A stretch of DNA of 6,639 nucleotides from an uncultured Rhizobiaceae group bacterium (GTDB lineage: Bacteria > Pseudomonadota > Alphaproteobacteria > Rhizobiales > Rhizobiaceae), in NCBI GenBank assembly GCA_937951455.1, contig CALFBU010000260.1, positions 1 to 6,639 on the forward strand. Direction: 5' to 3'. The position numbers were made by a program, and so were the translations under genes. The notes under the pieces were generated by a model. That model saw nothing but the letters and a program-made list of their open reading frames with translations. It was not told the DNA's origin and made no database searches. How positions within the stretch are numbered: the stretch's first letter is position 1; each line of letters opens with the position of its first letter. Of the stretch, positions 1 through 5,737 are shown piece after piece.

Positions 1-1
1 T

Positions 2-1036
2 GCTTACGAGGATAACGGTATCAAGCTATTTGGGCCAGACGGGTTTAAGTTGTCTGACAAGATTGAAGCCAGTATTGAACAATTGCTTGATGAAGAACTT
101 ACTTCAAAACTTGCCAATGCCAATGAAATAGGCCGCGCTACTCGCGTTGAAGGGGTTCATGCGCGCTATATCGAGTTTGCAAAGCGCACACTACCTCGCA
201 AAATGTCACTCGATGGCATGCGTATCGTCATGGATTGCGCAAATGGTGCTGCCTATAGAGTGGCACCTGAGGCGCTTTGGGAACTGGGAGCTGATGTGGT
301 TCCGATTGGTAATAAGCCAAACGGTACCAATATAAACCGTGAATGTGGATCAACCAGTACAAACCAATTGTGCCAAAAAGTTCGTGAAACGCGCGCGGAT
401 ATTGGTATTGCTCTTGATGGTGATGCAGATCGTTTAATTGTGGTTGACCAAAATTCAAACGTTATTGACGGCGATCAGATTATGGCGCTTGTTTCCCAGT
501 ATTGGCATAAAAATAACAAGCTTGCTGGCGGCGGTGTTGTTGCCACTGTCATGTCTAATTTAGGGCTTGAGCGTTTCTTGAACGATCAGCAATTGAATCT
601 GATCAGAACGAAAGTAGGCGATCGTTATGTTGTTCAGCATATGCGTGAGCATGGATTTAACCTGGGTGGTGAACAATCTGGTCACATGATTATGTCGGAT
701 TTTGCGACCACAGGCGATGGTCTGGTTGCAGCTTTGCAGGTTCTGGCCGTTGTTCAGGCAGAAGATAAACCGGTGAGCGATGTTTGTCGTAAATTTGAGC
801 CTGTACCTCAGTTGATGAAAAATGTGCGTTATGCGAGTGGACAGCCTTTAGAGGATAAACTTGTAAAAGAGGCCATCAGTGAAGCGCAAAATCGTCTTGG
901 TAATTCAGGCCGTCTTGTTATTCGTGCTTCGGGAACCGAGCCTTTAATCCGTGTTATGGCGGAAGGCGATGATGAGGCTTTGGTTGAAAATGTGGTCAAC
1001 GATATTGTTGAAGTTGTCCAAAAAGTTGCTGCCTAG
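2..1036 (+). CDS. glmM: Phosphoglucosamine mutase GlmM, 5' end outside window
   Basis: GlmM converts glucosamine-6-phosphate to glucosamine-1-phosphate in the cytoplasm, the step before GlmU makes UDP-GlcNAc for peptidoglycan and LPS. The reading frame enters at base 2 with [14 protein letters not shown], the residues that directly follow the SASHN catalytic phosphoserine loop in this family. About 100 N-terminal residues, including that serine, therefore lie upstream; 344 of a usual ~450 residues are visible. Three further family motifs are intact: the metal-binding DGDADR loop at bases 416-433, the sugar-binding GEQSGH motif at 668-685, and the phosphate-binding RASGTEP loop at 923-943. That set, with the sequence wording, separates GlmM from the related phosphomannomutase/phosphoglucomutase enzymes. 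The frame ends at TAG 1034-1036, followed by a terminator, so glmM closes its transcription unit. No frameshift or missing key residue is seen in the visible part. Confidence 0.97.
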   Translation, partial: AYEDNGIKLFGPDGFKLSDKIEASIEQLLDEELTSKLANANEIGRATRVEGVHARYIEFAKRTLPRKMSLDGMRIVMDCANGAAYRVAPEALWELGADVVPIGNKPNGTNINRECGSTSTNQLCQKVRETRADIGIALDGDADRLIVVDQNSNVIDGDQIMALVSQYWHKNNKLAGGGVVATVMSNLGLERFLNDQQLNLIRTKVGDRYVVQHMREHGFNLGGEQSGHMIMSDFATTGDGLVAALQVLAVVQAEDKPVSDVCRKFEPVPQLMKNVRYASGQPLEDKLVKEAISEAQNRLGNSGRLVIRASGTEPLIRVMAEGDDEALVENVVNDIVEVVQKVAA

Positions 1037-1064
1037 ACTATAAATCTTACAATTTAAAGTTCTT

Positions 1065-1099
1065 AAGAAAGCTTCCTTTAGGGAGCTTTCTTTGTTTTT
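1065..1099 (+). terminator. Intrinsic terminator of glmM
   Basis: A 12-bp stem (left arm 1065-1076, AAGAAAGCTTCC; right arm 1081-1092, with one G-T wobble) has a TTTA tetraloop and is followed by a T-rich run up to 1099. It starts 28 bases after the glmM stop codon. This is a classical rho-independent terminator and indicates that the barrel gene downstream has its own promoter. Confidence 0.88.
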
Positions 1100-1117
1100 G
1101 GCGTTAGTAAACAAGGC

Positions 1118-1156
1118 TTAACCTTAATTTTTAACCTTAATAATTACGGTTAAGAG
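1118..1156 (+). repeat. Three 13-bp tandem repeats, TTAACC-containing
   Basis: Bases 1118-1130 (TTAACCTTAATTT) and 1131-1143 (TTAACCTTAATAA) are adjacent copies that agree at 11 of 13 positions. A third, degenerate unit at 1144-1156 (TTACGGTTAAGAG) continues the same 13-base phase. The units carry TTAACC half-sites at 1118 and 1131 and the inverse, GGTTAA, at 1148. They lie just upstream of the candidate promoter of the first barrel gene, so they are more likely protein-binding sites than neutral repeats. The binding protein is an inference; see the CtrA-like box. Confidence 0.6.
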
Positions 1157-1166
1157 CGTTTTAACC
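1148..1166 (+). promoter_or_regulatory. CtrA-like binding site upstream of the first barrel gene
   Basis: The sequence GGTTAA-N7-TTAACC is a perfect inverted repeat with a 7-base spacer. It contains TTAA-N7-TTAAC, the established consensus of the alphaproteobacterial cell-cycle regulator CtrA, and because it is symmetric it fits on both strands. Its right half, TTAACC at 1161-1166, overlaps the best -35 candidate, a position common for CtrA-activated promoters. Further half-sites lie at 1118 and 1131. CtrA is known to influence outer-membrane composition in Brucella, which suits the gene downstream. Binding itself is inferred; the low GC of this stretch raises the chance of TTAA words. Confidence 0.55.
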
Positions 1167-1190
1167 ATTATCCTTCATATTCCTGATTAT
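1161..1190 (+). promoter_or_regulatory. Candidate promoter of the first barrel gene
   Basis: A -35-like TTAACC (1161-1166) and a -10-like GATTAT (1185-1190) are separated by 18 bases; each matches the sigma-70 consensus at 4 of 6 positions. Transcription would begin near 1197, giving a leader of about 45 bases. The weak hexamers are what one expects of a promoter that needs an activator bound at the overlapping CtrA-like box. Confidence 0.4.
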
Positions 1191-1225
1191 TGAAATTTCT
1201 CAACACGCCAATCACGGCGGATATC

Positions 1226-1233
1226 AGGAAGGA
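1226..1233 (+). promoter_or_regulatory. Shine-Dalgarno that fixes the start of the first barrel gene
   Basis: AGGAAGGA lies 7 bases before ATG 1241. It decides between this ATG and an in-frame TTG at 1190, which has no comparable site, sits inside the candidate -10 element and would put 17 residues (several of them charged) in front of an otherwise normal signal peptide. Confidence 0.8.
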
Positions 1234-1240
1234 AGTTGTA

Positions 1241-2179
1241 ATGCGCAGCTTTAAAAAAATGTCTCTCGTTGCTGCTGCACTCATGGCATCTACCGCTATG
1301 GTTCAGGCAGCTGATTTAATCCCAGCACCTACACATGATTTACCACCGGAAGTCATTCCGGCAGCCAGCACAAGTGGTTGGTATATTCGTGGCGATATCG
1401 GTTATGCAAGTGTTGACCATGGTGGTGTAAACTTTTTACAAGGGCCGTTTTTTACCGGTAATTTCTCACAAGCTGAACTTGATGATACTTTCACGCTTCA
1501 AGGCGGTATCGGTTATCAGGTAACAGATTATTTCCGTGTAGACGCTACGATAAAATATCTTGGTTCTTCTGATTTTACAGGCGATTCTGCACCTGGATCA
1601 GCTGTTACATGTAATGGTTATGCTTCTGATCCTGTCTTCGGTGGCCCAATCGCTGGCGACCCATCTTGTGATTTCCAGGATAATGGTGAGCTAGAATCTG
1701 CGACACTCTTCATGGCAAACGCTTATGTGGATCTTGGTACTGTGAATGGTTTCACGCCTTATGTCGGTGCCGGTATTGGTGCTGCTCGCGTAAAATATGG
1801 CGACTTGTTTAATGATCAAACATGTTCTGATCCTGCTGCAATCGTACCAGGAAGTACTGCAAACTGTAGTGACAATGATACGATTCATGCGGGTGAAGTA
1901 ACAACACGTTTTGCTTACGCAATCCATGCTGGTGCATCTTATGATGTGAATTGCCGTACTAAAATCGATGCGGGTTACACATATACACACATTGAAGGCG
2001 GCAAACAATTCGGCACTGGTATCGGAACAGCAAACAGCGCTTTCCCAGGTGTTGCGCTAGGTGGTGACGGTTACGATGATGGTATCGATTTGCATGAAGG
2101 TCGTATTGGTCTTCGCTATGCACTTAGTGATGCTGGCTGTCATCAGCCAACACATCAGCCACAGGTTGTTTATAAATAA
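1241..2179 (+). CDS. Outer-membrane beta-barrel protein, Omp25/Omp31-like (first of a tandem pair)
   Basis: This 312-aa protein is probably a small, roughly eight-stranded outer-membrane barrel of the Omp25/Omp31 type (OMP_b-brl fold) found in Brucella, Bartonella and relatives. A Sec signal peptide is clear: basic RSFKK, a hydrophobic core, and VQA-A with cleavage near residues 23/24. A short Pro-rich linker (25-40) leads to the first strand, GWYIRGDIGY (46-55). Alternating hydrophobic strands follow, including LQGGIGYQV (86-94), FTPYVGAGIGAARV (171-184), TKIDAGYTYTH (240-250) and LHEGRIGLRYAL (284-295). Six cysteines occur at 124, 143, 195, 209, 238 and 300. Oddly, a polar tail of about 17 residues with two His and three Pro follows the last strand, so the protein does not end on an aromatic residue. 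The downstream neighbour is a diverged paralogue. A specific role (porin, haem binding, structural) cannot be read from the sequence. A CtrA-like box lies upstream. Confidence 0.88.
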   Translation: MRSFKKMSLVAAALMASTAMVQAADLIPAPTHDLPPEVIPAASTSGWYIRGDIGYASVDHGGVNFLQGPFFTGNFSQAELDDTFTLQGGIGYQVTDYFRVDATIKYLGSSDFTGDSAPGSAVTCNGYASDPVFGGPIAGDPSCDFQDNGELESATLFMANAYVDLGTVNGFTPYVGAGIGAARVKYGDLFNDQTCSDPAAIVPGSTANCSDNDTIHAGEVTTRFAYAIHAGASYDVNCRTKIDAGYTYTHIEGGKQFGTGIGTANSAFPGVALGGDGYDDGIDLHEGRIGLRYALSDAGCHQPTHQPQVVYK

Positions 2180-2186
2180 TAAGGTT

Positions 2187-2213
2187 TGAGGGAGAGCATC
2201 ATGCTCTCCCTCA
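2187..2213 (+). terminator. Perfect hairpin between the two barrel genes, no T-tract
   Basis: Bases 2187-2199 and 2201-2213 are exact reverse complements (left arm TGAGGGAGAGCAT) around base 2200; sterically, a stem of about 11 bp with a 3-5 base loop would form. It begins 8 bases after the first barrel stop codon. No run of T follows on the plus strand, so full rho-independent termination is doubtful. It may act as a partial terminator, or protect the 3' end of the upstream mRNA while letting some transcription into the second barrel gene. Confidence 0.6.
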
Positions 2214-2226
2214 CCATAGTTTAGTG

Positions 2227-2239
2227 TCCGTTTGACGGA
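2227..2239 (+). repeat. Small inverted repeat upstream of the second barrel gene
   Basis: TCCGT-TTG-ACGGA is a 5-bp perfect inverted repeat with a 3-base loop, centred 37 bases before ATG 2270. It overlaps TTGACG (2232-2237), a good -35 match (5 of 6), but no convincing -10 lies at the right distance (GCTAAG at 2255 is the closest). It could be an operator or a leader hairpin, or chance. Confidence 0.25.
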
Positions 2240-2269
2240 AAATTTGTATCAGAGGCTAAGGGCTCAACC

Positions 2270-3208
2270 ATGAAACGTTTTGTATTAAATTCCACTGTAG
2301 CAGCAATTGCATTGCTTTCCGCATCAAGTGCATTCGCAAATGATTACAACTCAGGTGTTGTTTCAAAATCTCCGAGCGAAGGTTATACTGACGTAGAGTT
2401 TGGAAGCGGCTGGTATCTGCGAGGCGATATTACTTATAATATTGATGCAAGAAGCAGTAACACCTTTGAAAGTGTTTCTGCTGTAAACCGTACTGTCCAA
2501 GCCGATTATGATGATGCTGTTGGTGCCAGAGTTGGTTTTGGTTATTATGTAGCGCCAAACTTCAGAATTGAAGCAAGTGTCGAAAGCATCCTGAGTTCAG
2601 AGTTTAGTTCTTTCACAGGATATAATTTCGCTGGTCAACGCAATGTTGATGTGATTACTTCGCCAGCAACGCCAACCACGCCTGCGGTGACAACACCAGA
2701 TACTGTGTTCTTTGACTCTGCTGGTAACGTGACTGGTACAACATCAGGTGCCTATGCTGGTGGTACAATTGCACCTATTTCCGGTACTGAAGATTTCGAA
2801 GCTTCTTATCAAACTTCAAGCTTAATCCTTAATGGTTACTATGACTTGCCTACCTTGGGTAAATTTACCCCTTACGTTGGCGTAGGCGGTGGTATAGGCC
2901 GTGTTAACTACAATCAAAGCAGAACATTGGTCTGTACGCCAGCTTCAGGTGAAACATGTGCAGGTGGTTCCACCGGTGCGCCAGTTGAAACGACTGTTAC
3001 ACTTGATGATGAGTACTGGACATATGCTTACCAGTTGAGCGTTGGTACAGCCATTGCAGTTGATGACAGAACTTCAATAGACCTTAGTTATTCATATACT
3101 GGTTTTGGTGAAGGCGATGATCTGAGCTATGCCGATGGCACAGGCATTGATGCCGATGGTGTTAGACTTCACCAAATTCGCGCAGGTATTCGTTACGATA
3201 TCTGGTAA
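2270..3208 (+). CDS. Outer-membrane beta-barrel protein, Omp25/Omp31-like (second of a tandem pair)
   Basis: This 312-aa protein is a barrel of the same family as its upstream neighbour. ATG 2270 is preceded by AAGGG (2258-2262, 7 bases away) and begins a standard Sec signal peptide (KR, hydrophobic core, AFA-N, cleavage near 23/24). Blocks aligning with the neighbour include GWYLRGDITY (47-56), GARVGFGYYVAPNFRIEAS (85-103), FTPYVGVGGGIGRVNY (199-214), RTSIDLSYSYT (267-277) and the last strand RLHQIRAGIRYDIW (299-312). Unlike the neighbour it ends on aromatic Trp directly after the last strand, a normal BAM recognition signal. A Thr/Pro-rich stretch (about 130-146) and Gly/Thr-rich surroundings suggest a long, flexible, probably surface-exposed loop. 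Only two cysteines are present (222 and 230), in the loop matching Cys195/Cys209 of the neighbour. It may be co-transcribed with the first barrel gene, since only a hairpin without a T-tract and 90 bases separate them. Its specific function is unknown. Confidence 0.88.
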   Translation: MKRFVLNSTVAAIALLSASSAFANDYNSGVVSKSPSEGYTDVEFGSGWYLRGDITYNIDARSSNTFESVSAVNRTVQADYDDAVGARVGFGYYVAPNFRIEASVESILSSEFSSFTGYNFAGQRNVDVITSPATPTTPAVTTPDTVFFDSAGNVTGTTSGAYAGGTIAPISGTEDFEASYQTSSLILNGYYDLPTLGKFTPYVGVGGGIGRVNYNQSRTLVCTPASGETCAGGSTGAPVETTVTLDDEYWTYAYQLSVGTAIAVDDRTSIDLSYSYTGFGEGDDLSYADGTGIDADGVRLHQIRAGIRYDIW

Positions 3209-3236
3209 TAACTCCAGGTTTTCATGAAAAATTTTC

Positions 3237-3271
3237 AAAGGCAGTCTTTTTTACAGGCTGCCTTTTTCTTT
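3237..3271. terminator. Bidirectional terminator between convergent genes
   Basis: A 10-bp stem (3237-3246, AAAGGCAGTC, with 3256-3265, one G-T wobble) encloses a 9-base loop. T-rich sequence follows on the plus strand (to 3271), and a T run also follows in the minus-strand direction (from AAAAATTTT near 3227-3235). It lies 29 bases after the second barrel stop codon. The stop codon of the convergent transporter gene (3251-3253) sits in the loop, and the right arm encodes its last residues. Confidence 0.82.
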
Positions 3272-4165
3272 GGGTGATTTCTTTTGTGCAAATGCGATAC
3301 CACCCAAAACCAGAATAAGTCCTGCCGCATGATAGGCCTGGAATTTCTCGCCCAAAATCAACACTGCCAGAACAGCGCCAAAAATTGGGACCAGATTGAT
3401 AAACAATCCACCGCGATTCGATCCAATTTGTTCAAGCCCCAAAATCCAGAAAAGCTGTGCAAGTACTGAGGGGAATATGGCTGCGTATAGAACAACTGCC
3501 CAACCTTGTGCATCTGGCAATAATAAATTGTTGGAGTAATATTCATACACCACAAAAAAACTCGTGGTTATGAGGGCTGCAAATCCTAGTACACATAAAA
3601 AGCTTAAGGGGTGAATGTCCGGTTTGTTTTTTAATAAAACAGAATAGATACCGTAGACCATGATGGCGATGATCATGATGATGTCGCCGACGTTTAATGG
3701 CTGGTCCCCCAATCCAAAGAGATTACCTCTGGTGACCGTAACAGCAACCCCAATTAGCGTGATAATAAAGCCCGCAACCTGATAAGCCGTTACCCGTGTT
3801 TTGAACAACAAGTAGTTTAAAAAAAATACTATCAAAGGCATAGAGGCCTGTTCAATGGCTACATTGATGGCACTGGTATGGTTTAGCGCCAGATACATCA
3901 AGCCATTGAAAATAGCGAACCCAAATGCACCTAGCAAAAATAGAAAAATCCAGTGCTTTTTTATCGTTTCAAAGTCTCGCCGAATGTGATTTCGCGAGAT
4001 GATTATCAAAATCAGACACGCCCCTACCCATCGTAACCATGTCAGCAAAAATGGGGAAATATGACCTGCTGCCAATTTGCCTGCAATTGCATTTCCACCC
4101 CATAGCAAAGCTGTTAGCGTTAGCAGCAGGTATGGGTTGGTCAGGATTGATTTGTTTTGTGGCAT
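3251..4165 (-). CDS. EamA/DMT-family inner-membrane transporter
   Basis: The 304-aa protein is a drug/metabolite transporter superfamily member with two EamA repeats. Ten hydrophobic segments can be placed at about 11-29, 38-56, 72-91, 98-121, 127-145, 158-178, 186-207, 221-243, 253-272 and 277-294, the usual topology and length. Family-typical features are the LWGGNAIAGK motif in TM1, the polar end of TM3 with TSAINVAIEQASMPL, and the closing LGEKFQAYHAAGLILVLGG. It ends in a short basic cytoplasmic tail (QKKSPKEKGSL). Members export amino acids, metabolites or drugs; the substrate cannot be read here. I choose ATG 4165; a TTG immediately upstream (4168) is the only other start before an in-frame TAG. 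No clear Shine-Dalgarno precedes it, so translation may be weak or depend on other signals. It is divergent from purA, with about 200 bases between them, and convergent with the barrel gene. Confidence 0.93.
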   Translation of the reverse strand: MPQNKSILTNPYLLLTLTALLWGGNAIAGKLAAGHISPFLLTWLRWVGACLILIIISRNHIRRDFETIKKHWIFLFLLGAFGFAIFNGLMYLALNHTSAINVAIEQASMPLIVFFLNYLLFKTRVTAYQVAGFIITLIGVAVTVTRGNLFGLGDQPLNVGDIIMIIAIMVYGIYSVLLKNKPDIHPLSFLCVLGFAALITTSFFVVYEYYSNNLLLPDAQGWAVVLYAAIFPSVLAQLFWILGLEQIGSNRGGLFINLVPIFGAVLAVLILGEKFQAYHAAGLILVLGGIAFAQKKSPKEKGSL

Positions 4166-4319
4166 CAAGTGAAAGAAGGTCTGGAGCTAAAAACTGTAGT
4201 GAATAAAAACTGGAGGTTGATGTTTGCAGCTTTTTTGGACTATTAACAACCGTAATCTTGTTTCTCCATTTTCTTCGATACAGATTGCACCATAATAAAT
4301 TGCGCCTAGCGCGGTGTGA

Positions 4320-4347
4320 TTGCAAGCTTTTGCTAGTTCAATATATA
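4320..4347 (+). promoter_or_regulatory. purA: Candidate purA promoter
   Basis: TTGCAA (4320-4325) and TATATA (4342-4347) are spaced by 16 bases and would start transcription near 4354, leaving a leader of about 16 bases that still includes a GAGAG Shine-Dalgarno (4361-4365). Two small symmetric elements lie here: GCGC-CTA-GCGC (4302-4312), just upstream, and GCAA-N4-TTGC inside the -35/spacer. Either could be an operator. The rest of the 4169-4369 gap shows no gene and no strong hairpin; a promoter for the divergent transporter could not be resolved. Confidence 0.4.
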
Positions 4348-4369
4348 CGCAAAGATAAAAGAGAGTTTT

Positions 4370-5665
4370 ATGACAAATGTAGCTGTAATTGGTTCCCAAT
4401 GGGGTGATGAGGGCAAGGGGAAGATTGTAGACTGGCTCTCTGAGCGCGCCGATCTGGTTGTGCGGTTTCAAGGTGGCCATAACGCAGGGCATACGCTGGT
4501 CATTGATGGAATAAGCTACAAACTCAGTCTTTTGCCTTCAGGTGTTGTGCGCAATGGCAAGCTTGCGGTTATTGGTAATGGTGTTGTTATCGATCCACAC
4601 GCATTGATGGCAGAGATAGAAAGATTGGGCGAGCAGGGTGTTGTTGTGACACCTGACAACTTGCGCATTGCAGAAAATGCGACGCTTATTCTCTCTGTTC
4701 ACAGTGAGCTTGATGGCATTCGCGAAGATGCAGCTGCAAAGGGGACTAAAATTGGCACAACGCGCCGAGGCATTGGCCCGGCTTATGAAGACAAGGTAGG
4801 ACGCCGCGCAATTCGTGTGCTTGATCTGGCTAATCTTGATAGCATCGGCCCGAAGATTGAACGCCTGCTAACCCATCACAACGCACTGCGTCGTGGTCTT
4901 GGTCAGCCTGAAATTGCATTTGACACAATTTACAAGGAACTGGAGAGTGTTGCTGATCGTATGGTGCCGTTCAGCGAGCCGGTTTGGAAATTGCTTGATA
5001 ATGAAAAGCGTAAAGGCTCTCGAATTTTGTTTGAAGGTGCACAAGGAACCCTTCTTGATATTGATCATGGTACTTATCCGTTTGTAACGTCTTCCAATAC
5101 AGTTGCAGGGCAAGCTGCTGCTGGTTCAGGCATGGGGCCCGGCTCGGTTGGCTATGTTCTGGGTATTACAAAAGCTTATACAACGCGTGTTGGTGAAGGA
5201 CCTTTCCCAACTGAACAAGAAAACGAAATTGGACAGTTTCTCGGTGAAAAAGGTCATGAGTTTGGCACGGTTACAGGGCGCAAGCGCCGTTGTGGTTGGT
5301 TTGATGCGGTTTTGGTTAAACAGGCTGTTGCCACCAATGGCATCACTGGCATAGCTTTGACCAAGCTGGATGTTTTGGATGGCCTGGAAGAAATAAAAAT
5401 CTGTGTTGGCTATAAACTTGATGGTAAAACGATTGATTATTTACCAGCAAGCCAAGGTACTCAAGCACGTGTAGAGCCGATTTATGAAACGTTGCCGGGA
5501 TGGCAAGGCACGACAGTAGGTGCTAGAACATGGAAAGAATTGCCTGCGGAAGCTGTAAAATATGTCCGACATGTAGAAGAATTAATTGGGTGTCCTGTGG
5601 CACTTCTTTCCACAAGTCCAGAACGAGAAGATACAATACTTGTTCACGACCCATTTCAGGACTAA
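4370..5665 (+). CDS. purA: Adenylosuccinate synthetase PurA
   Basis: PurA joins IMP and aspartate using GTP to give adenylosuccinate, the first committed step from IMP to AMP, in the cytoplasm. The 431-aa length is standard for bacteria and all key motifs are present. QWGDEGKGK (10-18) holds the catalytic Asp13, and GGHNAGHT (35-42) holds His41. [13 protein letters not shown] (130-142) and the [16 protein letters not shown] region (223-238) with TSSN (240-243) bind [14 protein letters not shown] (272-282), the arginine-rich GRKRRCGW loop (303-310) and the guanine-recognition TKLD (331-334) follow. No residue looks inactivating. The start is ATG 4370: the [18 protein letters not shown] opening is the usual alphaproteobacterial N-terminus and a GAGAG site precedes it. 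It is probably transcribed from its own promoter just upstream, and may read on into the gene at 5738 if the weak terminator between them leaks. Confidence 0.98.
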   Translation: MTNVAVIGSQWGDEGKGKIVDWLSERADLVVRFQGGHNAGHTLVIDGISYKLSLLPSGVVRNGKLAVIGNGVVIDPHALMAEIERLGEQGVVVTPDNLRIAENATLILSVHSELDGIREDAAAKGTKIGTTRRGIGPAYEDKVGRRAIRVLDLANLDSIGPKIERLLTHHNALRRGLGQPEIAFDTIYKELESVADRMVPFSEPVWKLLDNEKRKGSRILFEGAQGTLLDIDHGTYPFVTSSNTVAGQAAAGSGMGPGSVGYVLGITKAYTTRVGEGPFPTEQENEIGQFLGEKGHEFGTVTGRKRRCGWFDAVLVKQAVATNGITGIALTKLDVLDGLEEIKICVGYKLDGKTIDYLPASQGTQARVEPIYETLPGWQGTTVGARTWKELPAEAVKYVRHVEELIGCPVALLSTSPEREDTILVHDPFQD

Positions 5666-5675
5666 ATTAAACGTT

Positions 5676-5701
5676 AGATGGTGCAATTGATTCCATTTTT
5701 T
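5676..5701 (+). terminator. Weak terminator-like hairpin after purA
   Basis: AGATGG (5676-5681) can pair with CCATTT (5693-5698, one G-T wobble) around an 11-base loop, followed by T's to 5701. The stem is short and AU-rich, so it would stop transcription only partly. The T/A-rich stretch to 5720 could alternatively hold a promoter for the next gene, but no pair of well-spaced hexamers stands out. Confidence 0.25.
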
Positions 5702-5737
5702 ATAAATACAAAAAAGTAAAGTGCGGGTAGACGGGGA

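Noticed and set aside
1168..1176. DnaA box (TTATCCTTC)
   Set aside because: Only 6 of 9 bases match TTATCCACA, and there is no cluster of boxes or origin context.
1190..1240. Upstream TTG start that would add 17 residues to the first barrel protein
   Set aside because: It has no Shine-Dalgarno, overlaps the candidate -10 and would bury the signal peptide; ATG 1241 has AGGAAGGA at good spacing.
4229..4260. Minus-strand 8-codon frame (ATG GAG AAA...) as a leader peptide for the transporter
   Set aside because: No run of a regulated amino acid, no attenuator hairpin and no clear ribosome site; such short frames are expected by chance.
4320..4335. PurR-type operator at the purA promoter
   Set aside because: The central CG and both outer consensus bases of the enterobacterial PurR box are missing, and that regulator is not expected in alphaproteobacteria.
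4187..4492. Minus-strand open frame spanning the purA promoter and start
   Set aside because: It covers the regulatory region and the strongly conserved 5' end of purA; the composition is not protein-like.
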